In this document: one piece after another, positions 1 through 11,800 of the stretch
Layout: each line of letters starts with the position of its first letter
How positions within the stretch are numbered: the stretch's first letter is position 1
DNA from: Anaerolineae bacterium
GTDB taxonomy: Bacteria > Chloroflexota > Anaerolineae > J102
Assembly (NCBI GenBank): GCA_026985975.1
Contig: JALSPL010000046.1
Span: 1-19,436, forward strand
Direction: 5' to 3'
DNA: 19,436 bases
The notes under the pieces: generated by a model
Told to the model about the DNA's origin: nothing
Databases searched by the model: none
Seen by the model: the letters and a program-made list of their open reading frames with translations, nothing else
Made by a program: the position numbers and the translations under genes

Positions 1-175
1 GGGCCTTCTCTTCCGGAGCATTGTCAATCTGATCAAACGCCGAAAAATCCGCCCATCCCTTCAGGCTCAACGCCTTGGTGATGGCCGCGGTCAGCGTCGT
101 CTTGCCATGATCGATGTGTCCGATGGTTCCCACGTTCACGTGGGGCTTCTTGCGCTCGTAATGCTGCTTTGCCAT
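1..175 (-). CDS. tuf: Elongation factor Tu, N-terminal part (truncated by window edge)
   Basis: This gene encodes EF-Tu, the GTPase that delivers aminoacyl-tRNA to the ribosomal A site. Only the first 58 codons are present; the rest lies beyond the left edge. The protein begins MAKQHYERKKPHVNVGTIGH, and the P-loop GHIDHGKT falls at residues 19-26, the usual EF-Tu position. The segment FDQIDNAPEEKA leads towards switch I, also typical of EF-Tu. The ATG is preceded by AAGGAGA about nine bases upstream, so the start is secure. It is the last visible gene of the str-type order rpsL-rpsG-fusA-tuf. A 305-nt gap with its own promoter separates it from fusA, so it is probably transcribed partly on its own. 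Nothing looks broken. Identification is essentially certain. Confidence 0.96.
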   Translation of the reverse strand, partial: MAKQHYERKKPHVNVGTIGHIDHGKTTLTAAITKALSLKGWADFSAFDQIDNAPEEKA

Positions 176-272
176 GAGTTTTGTTTCTCCTTGCTATAAA
201 AACGGAGCAGGGGTGCTATTTGGGTTGTTGAATAATGATTTATCGAGAAATTCGGAGCATAAAAGAGGAGCA

Positions 273-297
273 CGAAACCAATTTCCTCCTGGTTTCG
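273..297 (-). promoter_or_regulatory. Hairpin in the tuf leader
   Basis: The minus-strand RNA can form a perfect 8-bp stem CGAAACCA/TGGTTTCG with a 9-nt loop GGAGGAAAT. CTCCTC followed by TTTT lies just downstream and could pair with the GGAGGA of the loop. It could be a weak intrinsic terminator or attenuator ahead of tuf, or a folded leader element. The T-run is short and interrupted, so efficient termination is doubtful. Confidence 0.45.
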
Positions 298-400
298 CGA
301 TCCTCATCAATACCAGGTCTGCAATTCCTCGGGCGGTGTTGCTGCCAGAGGCCTGCGGGGTGTAGGGGGTTCAGAAAAGAGCCCACCCGCAAACTTTGCT

Positions 401-429
401 ATTTTATCAAAATCGAAGGGATTTGCCAA
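401..429 (-). promoter_or_regulatory. Predicted sigma70-type promoter for tuf
   Basis: On the minus strand the -35 box TTGGCA (424-429) and the -10 box TAAAAT (401-406) are separated by exactly 17 bp. A TGA precedes the -10 box, giving an extended -10 look. Transcription would begin near 394 and leave a leader of about 220 nt before tuf. It was predicted by eye from the consensus only. Confidence 0.6.
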
Positions 430-480
430 ATATCCGACAGGAAATGAGGGGAGGAGCGGACGTTGTATTTCCTCTCCCTG

Positions 481-2550
481 TCAGATTTTGAGGATAGATT
501 TGGTAACGCTTTCGGGAACCGGCGCGTAGTGATCGAATTCCATGCTAAAGGTGCCGCGCCCCTGAGTGACGGAGCGAAGGCGGGTGGCGTAACCGAACAT
601 CTCGGCCAGGGGCACCTGCGCCCTCACCGACTGCATCCCGTGAGAATGCGGCTCCAGGCCCTCGATCTGCCCGCGGCGGCTGTTGATATCGCCGATGACG
701 TCGCCCAGGAACTCTTCGGGCGTCAACACTTCGACTTTCATCACCGGCTCCAGCAGGATGGGCCGGGCCTTGGGAATACCTTCGCGCACGGCCAACGAAC
801 CGGCGATGCGGAAAGCCATCTCCGAGGAGTCCACTTCGTGGTAGGAGCCGTCGTACAGGGTGGCTTTCACATCTACGATGGGATAACCGGCAATGACGCC
901 GCCTTCCAACGCATCTCGGATGCCTTCCTGCACCGGACGGATGTATTCCCGGGGAATCACGCCGCCCACGGTGGCGTCTTCGAACACATAACCGCTGCCC
1001 GGGTCCAGGGGCTCGAACCGCACCTTGACATGCCCAAACTGACCGCGGCCGCCGCTCTGACGCACGAAACGGCCCTCGGCCTGCACGGGCCGGGTGATGG
1101 TCTCGCGATAGGCCACCTGCGGACGCCCGACATTGGCGTGCACCTTGAACTCGCGAATCATGCGATCCACCAACACTTCCAGATGCAGCTCGCCCATGCC
1201 CGAGATGATGGTCTGCCCTGTTTGCTCATCCACCCGCACCCGGAAGGTGGGGTCTTCATCGGCCAATCGCCGCAGCGCTTCGGCCAGCTTGTCCTGATCC
1301 GCCTTGGATTTAGGCTCGATGGCCACGCTGATGACCGGTTCGGGGAAGGTGATGGACTCCAACACGATGGGATTGTCCGGATCGCTGAGAGTTTCGCCGG
1401 TAAAGGATTGTTTGAGGCCGATGATGGCGGCGATGTCGCCGGTGCCGATCTCTTTTACTTCTTCGCGCTTTTCAGCGTAGATGCGCATGAGACGCCCGAT
1501 GCGCTCGCGCTTGCCTTTGGTGACGTTCAGCAGCGTCTTGCCGCTCTGCACAATGCCGGAATAAACCCGGATGTAGGCCAGCCGTCCCACGTAGGGATCG
1601 GTGACGATCTTGAAGACCAACGCGGTGGTGGGCTCATCGAAAGAAGCGCTGCGGGTGACGATCTCATCGGTGCGAGGATCGATGCCGGAGATGGCCGGAC
1701 GATCCAGCGGCGAAGGCAGATAGTTGATCACCGCATCCAGCAGCGGCTGCACGCCCTTGTTTTTGAGGGCCGTGCCCGCCAGCACCGGCACCAGCTCATT
1801 GCGAAGCACTGCGCCGCGCAGGGCCTGGCGCAGCTCGTCGGCGCTGATGCTTTCGCCCTCCAGATACTTGATGGTCAGATCATCATCGGTCTCGGCGATA
1901 GCCTCCAGCAGATGCTCATGGCCCATTTCGGCCTCATCCCGCAGATCTTCGGGGATTTCGATCTGCTCGGGCTTGGCGCCCAGCTCATCGGTGTAAACCC
2001 AGGCGGTCATCTCGATGAGATCGACAACGCCCTGAAAATCCGATTCGGCGCCGATGGGCAACTGGACGGGCAGCGGTTTGGCTCCCAGCCGATCACGGAT
2101 CATCTGCACCGTGCGATCGAAATCGGCGCCGGTGCGATCCATCTTGTTTACGAAACAGATGCGGGGCACGCTGTAGCGATCAGCCTGACGCCACACTGTC
2201 TCCGATTGCGGCTCTACGCCCGCCACCGCGTCGAAAACCACCACGCCGCCATCCAGCACGCGCAGGCTGCGCTGCACTTCGGCGGTGAAGTCGATATGGC
2301 CCGGCGTATCGATAAGGTTGATCTGATAGCCTTTCCAATCGGCGGTGATGGCCGCAGACTGGATGGTGATGCCGCGCTCGCGCTCCTGCTCCATAAAATC
2401 GGTGACAGTGGTGCCTTCGTCCACGTTGCCGAGACGATAGGTTTTGCCAGCGTAATAGAGCACGCGCTCGGTGGTCGTTGTTTTTCCGGCATCGATATGG
2501 GCAATGATGCCGATATTGCGGATTTTTTCCAGGTTACGATTAACAGTCAT
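481..2550 (-). CDS. fusA: Elongation factor G
   Basis: EF-G is the translational GTPase that drives ribosomal translocation and, with ribosome recycling factor, subunit splitting. The 689-residue product is the normal family length. Visible G-domain motifs are G1 AHIDAGKT (17-24), G3 DTPGH (81-85) and G4 NKMD (135-138); RGITI at 60-64 lies in the switch I region. The domain IV and V part includes GGRGQFGHV and a C-terminal YATRLRSVTQGRGTF segment, both typical of EF-G. The start is fixed by an in-frame TGA two codons upstream of the ATG. No Shine-Dalgarno sequence is visible; instead a 19-bp palindrome (2562-2580) ends 11 nt before the start. It lies 127 nt after rpsG in str-operon order. No truncation is seen. 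Confidence 0.97.
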   Translation of the reverse strand: MTVNRNLEKIRNIGIIAHIDAGKTTTTERVLYYAGKTYRLGNVDEGTTVTDFMEQERERGITIQSAAITADWKGYQINLIDTPGHIDFTAEVQRSLRVLDGGVVVFDAVAGVEPQSETVWRQADRYSVPRICFVNKMDRTGADFDRTVQMIRDRLGAKPLPVQLPIGAESDFQGVVDLIEMTAWVYTDELGAKPEQIEIPEDLRDEAEMGHEHLLEAIAETDDDLTIKYLEGESISADELRQALRGAVLRNELVPVLAGTALKNKGVQPLLDAVINYLPSPLDRPAISGIDPRTDEIVTRSASFDEPTTALVFKIVTDPYVGRLAYIRVYSGIVQSGKTLLNVTKGKRERIGRLMRIYAEKREEVKEIGTGDIAAIIGLKQSFTGETLSDPDNPIVLESITFPEPVISVAIEPKSKADQDKLAEALRRLADEDPTFRVRVDEQTGQTIISGMGELHLEVLVDRMIREFKVHANVGRPQVAYRETITRPVQAEGRFVRQSGGRGQFGHVKVRFEPLDPGSGYVFEDATVGGVIPREYIRPVQEGIRDALEGGVIAGYPIVDVKATLYDGSYHEVDSSEMAFRIAGSLAVREGIPKARPILLEPVMKVEVLTPEEFLGDVIGDINSRRGQIEGLEPHSHGMQSVRAQVPLAEMFGYATRLRSVTQGRGTFSMEFDHYAPVPESVTKSILKI

Positions 2551-2561
2551 AATTCATTCAC

Positions 2562-2580
2562 AAAGGTGCGACGCACCTTT
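2562..2580. repeat. GGTGCG palindrome, copy 1 (fusA upstream)
   Basis: This is a perfect 19-bp palindrome, AAAGGTGCG-A-CGCACCTTT on the plus strand. It lies in the rpsG-fusA spacer, 11 nt upstream of the fusA ATG. In the transcript it would form a 9-bp stem directly before a start codon that lacks a Shine-Dalgarno sequence. Related palindromes occur at 2652, 3170, 3252 and 18858. Confidence 0.8.
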
Positions 2581-2651
2581 TCTTCCGCCGCTGGGCGCCA
2601 GAAGAAAGCGTCGCTGAAAAACAGGGTGGAGCGTAAGAAAACGCCTGCTCC

Positions 2652-2666
2652 AGGTGCGTTGCACCT
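2652..2666. repeat. GGTGCG palindrome, copy 2 (rpsG downstream)
   Basis: AGGTGC-GTT-GCACCT, a 6-bp stem around a 3-nt centre, lies 11 nt downstream of the rpsG stop on the minus strand. It shares its core with copy 1, and the two centres are about 88 bp apart. Between them lies another inverted repeat, TTCTTC (2580-2585) and GAAGAA (2601-2606). Confidence 0.65.
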
Positions 2667-2677
2667 CGGCTGCTTGC

Positions 2678-3148
2678 TTACCAGCGATAATGAGCAAAAG
2701 CCCGATTGGCTTCCGCCATCTTGTGGGTCTCGTCCCGCTTGCGGATGGTGGCGCCCTGGTTGTTGGCGGCGTCCATCAGCTCGGCGGCCAGTTTCTCGGC
2801 CATGGACTTGCCATTGCGCTTGCGGGCGAAGGTAATGAGCCAGCGCTGAGCCAACGCTTCGCGACGACCGGCGCGCACTTCCACCGGAACCTGATAGGTG
2901 GCGCCGCCCACGCGGCGGGGTTTGACTTCGATCTGGGGCATGGCGTTGGCCATGGCCTGCTCGAAGACTTCCACCGGGTCCTTCTTGGAGCGCTTTTCGA
3001 TCAGATCGAAAGCTTCATACATCACGCGCTGGGCCGTGCTTTTCTTGCCGCCGCGCATGAGGCGGTTGATGAAACGGGCGATGGTCTTGTTGTTATACTT
3101 GGGGTCGGGAGTCACTTCCCGACGCTCCGGACGGTAACGACGAGGCAT
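2678..3148 (-). CDS. rpsG: 30S ribosomal protein S7 (uS7)
   Basis: S7 nucleates assembly of the 30S head by binding the 3' major domain of 16S rRNA and contacts tRNA at the E site. The product has 156 residues, the standard bacterial length. It starts MPRRYRPERREVTPDPKYNN and ends in AFAHYRW, both characteristic of the family; the conserved PRRVGGATYQVPVEV segment is near residues 78-92. The start is the ATG at 3148, preceded by AGGAGA six bases upstream. The longer open frame reaching 3355 lacks homology at its N-terminus and is not used. The gene sits between rpsL and fusA. In E. coli S7 represses its own operon by binding the S12-S7 intercistronic RNA, which makes the long upstream spacer here notable. 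Confidence 0.97.
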   Translation of the reverse strand: MPRRYRPERREVTPDPKYNNKTIARFINRLMRGGKKSTAQRVMYEAFDLIEKRSKKDPVEVFEQAMANAMPQIEVKPRRVGGATYQVPVEVRAGRREALAQRWLITFARKRNGKSMAEKLAAELMDAANNQGATIRKRDETHKMAEANRAFAHYRW

Positions 3149-3169
3149 AATCGTCTCCTGAGGGAAGAT

Positions 3170-3180
3170 GTGCGACGCAC
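3170..3180. repeat. GGTGCG palindrome, copy 3 (rpsG upstream)
   Basis: GTGCG-A-CGCAC is a perfect 11-bp palindrome about 21 nt upstream of the rpsG start, just before its ribosome binding site. It has the core of copy 1 with a shorter stem. Confidence 0.6.
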
Positions 3181-3251
3181 CTGTTGAGGGCGTCAGAGCT
3201 ATTTCAAAAACGTATCCAGACAACTGCGGGCCTGGCATTGCGGAAATCGCC

Positions 3252-3270
3252 GAAGGTGCGTCGCACTTTC
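3252..3270. repeat. GGTGCG palindrome, copy 4 (rpsL-rpsG spacer)
   Basis: GAAGGTGCG-T-CGCACTTTC is a 19-bp near-palindrome with one G/T mismatch, which in RNA can be a wobble pair on one strand. Its centre is about 86 bp from copy 3, close to the 88-bp separation of copies 1 and 2. Confidence 0.7.
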
Positions 3271-3468
3271 GCACGATCCCCAGACACACTGCAAGATGCG
3301 GGCTGGAAGGCACGTTCGGCGCTCTTTCGAGCTTTAACCCAGAGGTGCCCTGCAACCTGCATCTCGCAAAATTTCGGTTTCATGGCAGCCTGCGCATGAG
3401 GCTCGAAAGCCCGACGCAAGCTTTTGATAATCGGCCGCAGCCGAAGAAAAATGCTTTTGCTATTCGAC

Positions 3469-3888
3469 TTACTTCTTGCCGCGCTTGGCGCCGTATTTGC
3501 TACGGCTGCGCTGGCGCCCCTGCACGCCCGAGGCGTCGAGCGCGCCGCGCACGATGTGATAACGCACGCCGGGCAAATCGCGTACGCGACCGCCGCGCAC
3601 CAGCACTACCGAGTGCTCCTGAAGATTGTGTCCTTCGCCAGGAATGTAGGCTGTCACCTCGATGCCGTTGGTGAGACGCACACGGGCGATCTTGCGCATG
3701 GCGGAATTGGGTTTCTTGGGCGTGGTGGTGCGAACCACGGTGCAAACGCCGCGGCGGAAAGGATTGCCCTTGGGCATTCGCTTGCTTTTGCCGGTGAGCG
3801 CATTGTGGCTATACAGCAGAGCGGGCGCTTTCTTCTTTTTCTTGATGGGCTTGCGCCCTTTTCGCACGAGCTGATTGATGGTGGGCAA
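3469..3888 (-). CDS. rpsL: 30S ribosomal protein S12 (uS12), long form
   Basis: S12 sits at the decoding centre of the 30S subunit and governs accuracy. The 139-residue product is of the long type, like Bacillus S12, with about 15 extra residues in the N-terminal part (around 25-44) relative to E. coli. Conserved blocks are TTTPKKPNSAMRK (54-66), GHNLQEHSV and RGGRVRDLPGVRYH. Lys58 corresponds to E. coli Lys43. Arg103 (codon CGC at 3580-3582) replaces the usual lysine of RVKDLPG (E. coli Lys88 counting Met), a change known to give streptomycin resistance. The start codon is TTG at 3888, with AGGAG seven bases upstream. It heads the str operon and has its own promoter about 140 nt upstream. 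Confidence 0.97.
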   Translation of the reverse strand: MPTINQLVRKGRKPIKKKKKAPALLYSHNALTGKSKRMPKGNPFRRGVCTVVRTTTPKKPNSAMRKIARVRLTNGIEVTAYIPGEGHNLQEHSVVLVRGGRVRDLPGVRYHIVRGALDASGVQGRQRSRSKYGAKRGKK

Positions 3889-3993
3889 CGTCTTACTCCT
3901 GACTTCTGTGGATTAGAATATAGAAATTTGATGCCGAAGTCGGCTGAATCGTTTCGATGATGAGGCTAACTAAGCCCAATAGCACACATAAGC

Positions 3994-4009
3994 CGGGCCA
4001 AGCGGCCCG
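3994..4009 (-). promoter_or_regulatory. 5'-end hairpin of the rpsL leader
   Basis: CGGGCC-AAGC-GGCCCG on the plus strand gives a 6-bp GC-only stem with a 4-nt loop. It starts roughly eight nucleotides after the predicted start point of the rpsL promoter. Such a 5'-terminal stem could stabilise the mRNA or affect early elongation. No T-run follows, so it is not a terminator. Confidence 0.45.
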
Positions 4010-4023
4010 ACCAGCGACTAGTT

Positions 4024-4052
4024 ATCATACACGAAAGTGCTAAAACGGTCAA
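4024..4052 (-). promoter_or_regulatory. Predicted strong sigma70-type promoter for rpsL
   Basis: The minus strand reads TTGACC (-35, 4047-4052), then 17 bp, then TATGAT (-10, 4024-4029). Transcription would start near 4017, about 130 nt before the rpsL TTG start. The block GTGTATGATAACT spanning the -10 region recurs exactly at the distal rpoB promoter (13221-13249). Confidence 0.7.
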
Positions 4053-4091
4053 ATCTGACAGGGCTGTTTTTCATGATCCCCGGCGTTTTGT

Positions 4092-4124
4092 CAAAGCCCG
4101 CCAGGGGTGGCCCGACGGGCTTTG
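4092..4124 (-). terminator. Hairpin downstream of rpoC, probable terminator
   Basis: CAAAGCCCG (4092-4100) and CGGGCTTTG (4116-4124) form a perfect 9-bp stem with a 15-nt GC-rich loop. It begins 21 nt after the rpoC stop and lies upstream of the rpsL promoter, as expected for a terminator separating the two units. The only T-rich part on the minus strand is within the stem end (CTTTG), so termination may be partial. Confidence 0.6.
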
Positions 4125-4145
4125 TTTGGTCATTCGCTTGCAGAT

Positions 4146-8720
<4,575 letters not shown>

Positions 8721-8791
8721 GGTAAAAACCTCCCGTGGTGAGGAAGTGGGAATTTCAAATCAAAAATGAGGGCTGAGAGCGGGAATGGCGA

Positions 8792-8815
8792 CCGGGCAAG
8801 ACGCTTGCCTCCCGG
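8792..8815 (-). other. Hairpin in the rpoB-rpoC spacer
   Basis: GGCAAG-ACG-CTTGCC forms a 6-bp stem with a 3-nt loop, extended by CCG/CGG across a small bulge. It lies 27 nt after the rpoB stop in the 121-nt spacer. No T-run follows, so it is more likely an mRNA processing or stability element than a terminator. Confidence 0.4.
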
Positions 8816-8841
8816 CCCGATTCTGTTCATGTTCCCGCCAT

Positions 8842-11800
8842 CTACCGTCGGCGCCCGGTCATAGAGCCGGGCAGCTTCAGGCTGAAGCCCAGACTGGGCA
8901 ATTCGGAGGCGTCTTCTTTGGAAAGCTGGATGCTTTCTTCATTTTCATTGAAGACCTCGACATCCAGGGCCAACGACTGCAATTCCTTGACCAGCACCTT
9001 GAAGGATTCGGGCACGCCAGGCGGCTGGATGGCCTCGCCCTTGACGATGGATTCATAGGTGCGCACGCGTCCGATGACGTCATCGGATTTGACGGTGAGG
9101 ATTTCCTGCAGCATGTAGGCGACGCCGTAGGCTTCCAGGGCCCACACTTCCATCTCGCCAAAACGCTGACCGCCGAATTGCGCCTTGCCGCCCAGAGGCT
9201 GCTGGGTGACCAGACTATACGGCCCGATGGAACGGGCGTGCACCTTGTCTTCGACCAGATGGTGCAGTTTGAGCATGTAGATGGTGCCCACGGTCACGTG
9301 CTGTTCGAAGGGCTCGCCGGTGCGCCCATCAAACACTTTCATTTTGCCGTTGATGGGCGTGGGCCAGCCGATCTCCTTGGACAACGCTTCGGCCGCGTCT
9401 CGCAGCTCCTGACCGGAAATATCTGACGCTTCAACGCCGTAGTGTTTCATCCATTCACTCAAGGCTACATCGATGACCGCGTCATCCGCCGCGTCTTTCT
9501 CTTTCATGCTGCGAGGATCATCCTGATAAACCATGAGGAAATCAGGATCATAGCCGCGTTCCAGCAGCCAATGGCGCACCACCATGCGGCGGGCGTAGAT
9601 GACCTCGCGAAAAACCCGCTCGAAATCCACGTCATCATCGGCCAGGTAGACTTCTTCGATGTAGGCGATGCGCAGATCATCGTCATCCTCGAATTCACCC
9701 GCATCCTCGCCCAGTTCGCTAGCCCAGGCGAACGCGGCTTCGGTGACGTCGCGCCAGGCTTTGTCGATGAGCCAGGCCCGGGCCAGCTCCGCTTCGATCT
9801 GCCATTCGGTGGCGCCGTCGAAGACCGTGGTCTCCACCTTGAAGCCCAGTTTGTCCGCGGCCCAGCCCAGATGCGTTTCCAGCACCTGGCCGATGTTCAT
9901 GCGGGCGGGCACGCCCAGGGGGTTGAGAAGAATATCCACGGGCGTGCCGTCGGGCAGGAAGGGCATGTCAGCGTCGGAGACGATGCGGGAGACCACGCCT
10001 TTGTTGCCGTGTCGGCCCGCCATCTTGTCGCCCACGGTCAGGCGGCGGCGCTGGGCGATACTGACGCGCACCATGCTTTCGACGCCGGCGGGCAAGTCGC
10101 GATTATCGTCGCGGGTGAAGACCTTGATGTCCACCACTTTGCCGCGCTCGCCATGGGGCAGTCGCAGAGAGGAGTCTTTGACCTCACGGGCTTTTTCGCC
10201 AAAGATGGCCCGCAGCAATTTCTCCTCCGGCGTCAGTTCCGTCTCGCCCTTGGGAGAGATCTTGCCCACCAGAATGTCGCCGGGTTTGACTTCGGCGCCG
10301 ATGCGGATGATGCCGTGTTCATCCAGATTCTTCAGGGCGTCCTCGCCCACGTTGGGGATATCGCGGGTGATTTCTTCCGGGCCCAGTTTGGTGTCCCGGG
10401 CTTCGGCTTCATATTTTTCGATGTGAATGGAGCTGTATGCGTCCTCACGGATCAGGCGCTCGGAGATAAGGATGGCGTCCTCATAATTGCCGCCGTCCCA
10501 GGCCAAAAAGGCCACGGTCACGTTGCGGCCCAGGGCTAGTTCGCCATCTTCGGTGGAAGTGGAGTCAGCCAGCACCTGGCCCGCCTGCACTTCATCGCCC
10601 TTGTAAACCACCGGCCGATGATTGATGCAGGTGGACTGGTTGGAACGGGCGTATTTGAGCATCTCATAGGTGCGCAGCTCGCCGCTCTCCTCCTGAACCA
10701 CGATGTGATCGCCGGTAACGCTGACGACTTTGCCGGGCACTCGGGCCAACAGCACATGCCCGGAATCCACCGCAGCCGGAAACTCCATGCCGGTGCCCAC
10801 CACGGGCGACTGCGGAACCATCAACGGCACGGCCTGACGCTGCATATTGGAGCCCATGAGCGCACGGTTGGCGTCATCGTGCTCCAGGAAGGGGATGAGA
10901 GCGGTGGAGACGGAAACAATCTGATGGGCGGAAACATCCATATATTGCACGTTGCGGGGATCTTCCATCATGAAATTCTGATGCTGCCGCACCGATATGC
11001 GCTTGCGAATAAAACGCCCGTCTTCATCCAGAGGCGTGGAGGCCTGGGCGATGGTGTAGGGATCTTCCTCATCCGCGCTCATGTAGGTGATCTCGGTGGT
11101 GGCCACTGGTTGAATGAGCAAGTTGGGAATAATCTCGGCGAATTCACCCAGTTTGATGGCCAGATCTTCGTCGATGCGCGTGCCAGCGGTCGCGAGCGCT
11201 TCGCCCGTTTCGGGATGTTTCACATCCTTATCCAGCACATAGCCCACGCTTTTTTCGGGATCATTCTCGATCTCGTGGATCACTTTGCGATAGGGCGTTT
11301 CGATGAAGCCGAATTCATTGATGCGGGCGAAGGTGGCCAGCGAGCCGATGAGGCCGATGTTCGGGCCTTCGGGGGTTTCGATGGGGCAGATGCGGCCATA
11401 GTGGGAATGATGGACGTCGCGCACCTCGAAACCGGCGCGTTCGCGGCGCAGCCCGCCCGGGCCCAGGGCCGAAAGCCGACGCTTGTTGGTCAGCTCCGAC
11501 AGCGGATTGGTTTGATCCATGAATTGGCTGAGCTGAGAGCCGCCGAAGAATTCACGCACCGCGGCCACCACCGGCCGGATGTTGATCAATGACAGAGGGC
11601 TGACCTGATCGGCGTCGCGGATGCTCATGCGCTCGCGCACGGTGCGCTCCATGCGCAACAGGCCCACGCGCAACTGATTCTGCAGCAATTCGCCCACGGT
11701 CTTGACGCGGCGGTTGCCGAGATGATCGATATCATCGCTTTCTTCCACGCCATTATTAATGCGGATGATACGGCGGATGACCTCGATGATATCCTCTTTG

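Larger units (their letters stand above)
176..480 (-). other. fusA-tuf intergenic region with tuf promoter and leader
   Basis: This 305-nt gap has no convincing gene. On the minus strand it holds, in order of transcription, a weak GA-rich inverted repeat just after the fusA stop, a sigma70-like promoter (401-429), an imperfect GCGGGTG/CACCCCGC stem, a perfect 8-bp hairpin (273-297), and the tuf ribosome binding site. The layout suggests a tuf transcript with a leader of roughly 220 nt. Two short plus-strand ORFs here lack ribosome binding sites and homology and are discounted. Confidence 0.6.
3149..3468 (-). other. Long rpsL-rpsG intercistronic spacer
   Basis: This 320-nt spacer holds no supported gene. 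It contains two GGTGCG-type palindromes (3170-3180 and 3252-3270) and a long-range inverted repeat. In the latter, CTTTCGAGC (3324-3332) pairs with GCTCGAAAG (3401-3409), and the pairing can extend through CGTTCGG (3313-3319) with CCGACG (3411-3416). I see no convincing promoter or terminator. It probably carries RNA structure, perhaps the S7 autoregulatory site; that function is inferred from E. coli and not shown here. Confidence 0.5.

Noticed and set aside
463..2835. A 790-codon plus-strand open frame
   Set aside because: It lies antisense to fusA, whose product is unmistakably EF-G. The long open frame reflects the codon bias of the GC-rich gene, and the translation resembles no family I know.
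3149..3355. N-terminal extension of S7
   Set aside because: The frame stays open to 3355, but family length (156 residues), the conserved MPRRYRPE start and an AGGAGA site fix the start at 3148.
8792..8815. Terminator between rpoB and rpoC
   Set aside because: The hairpin is real, but no T-run follows on the minus strand, and rpoBC should be cotranscribed; no promoter for rpoC is visible in the gap.
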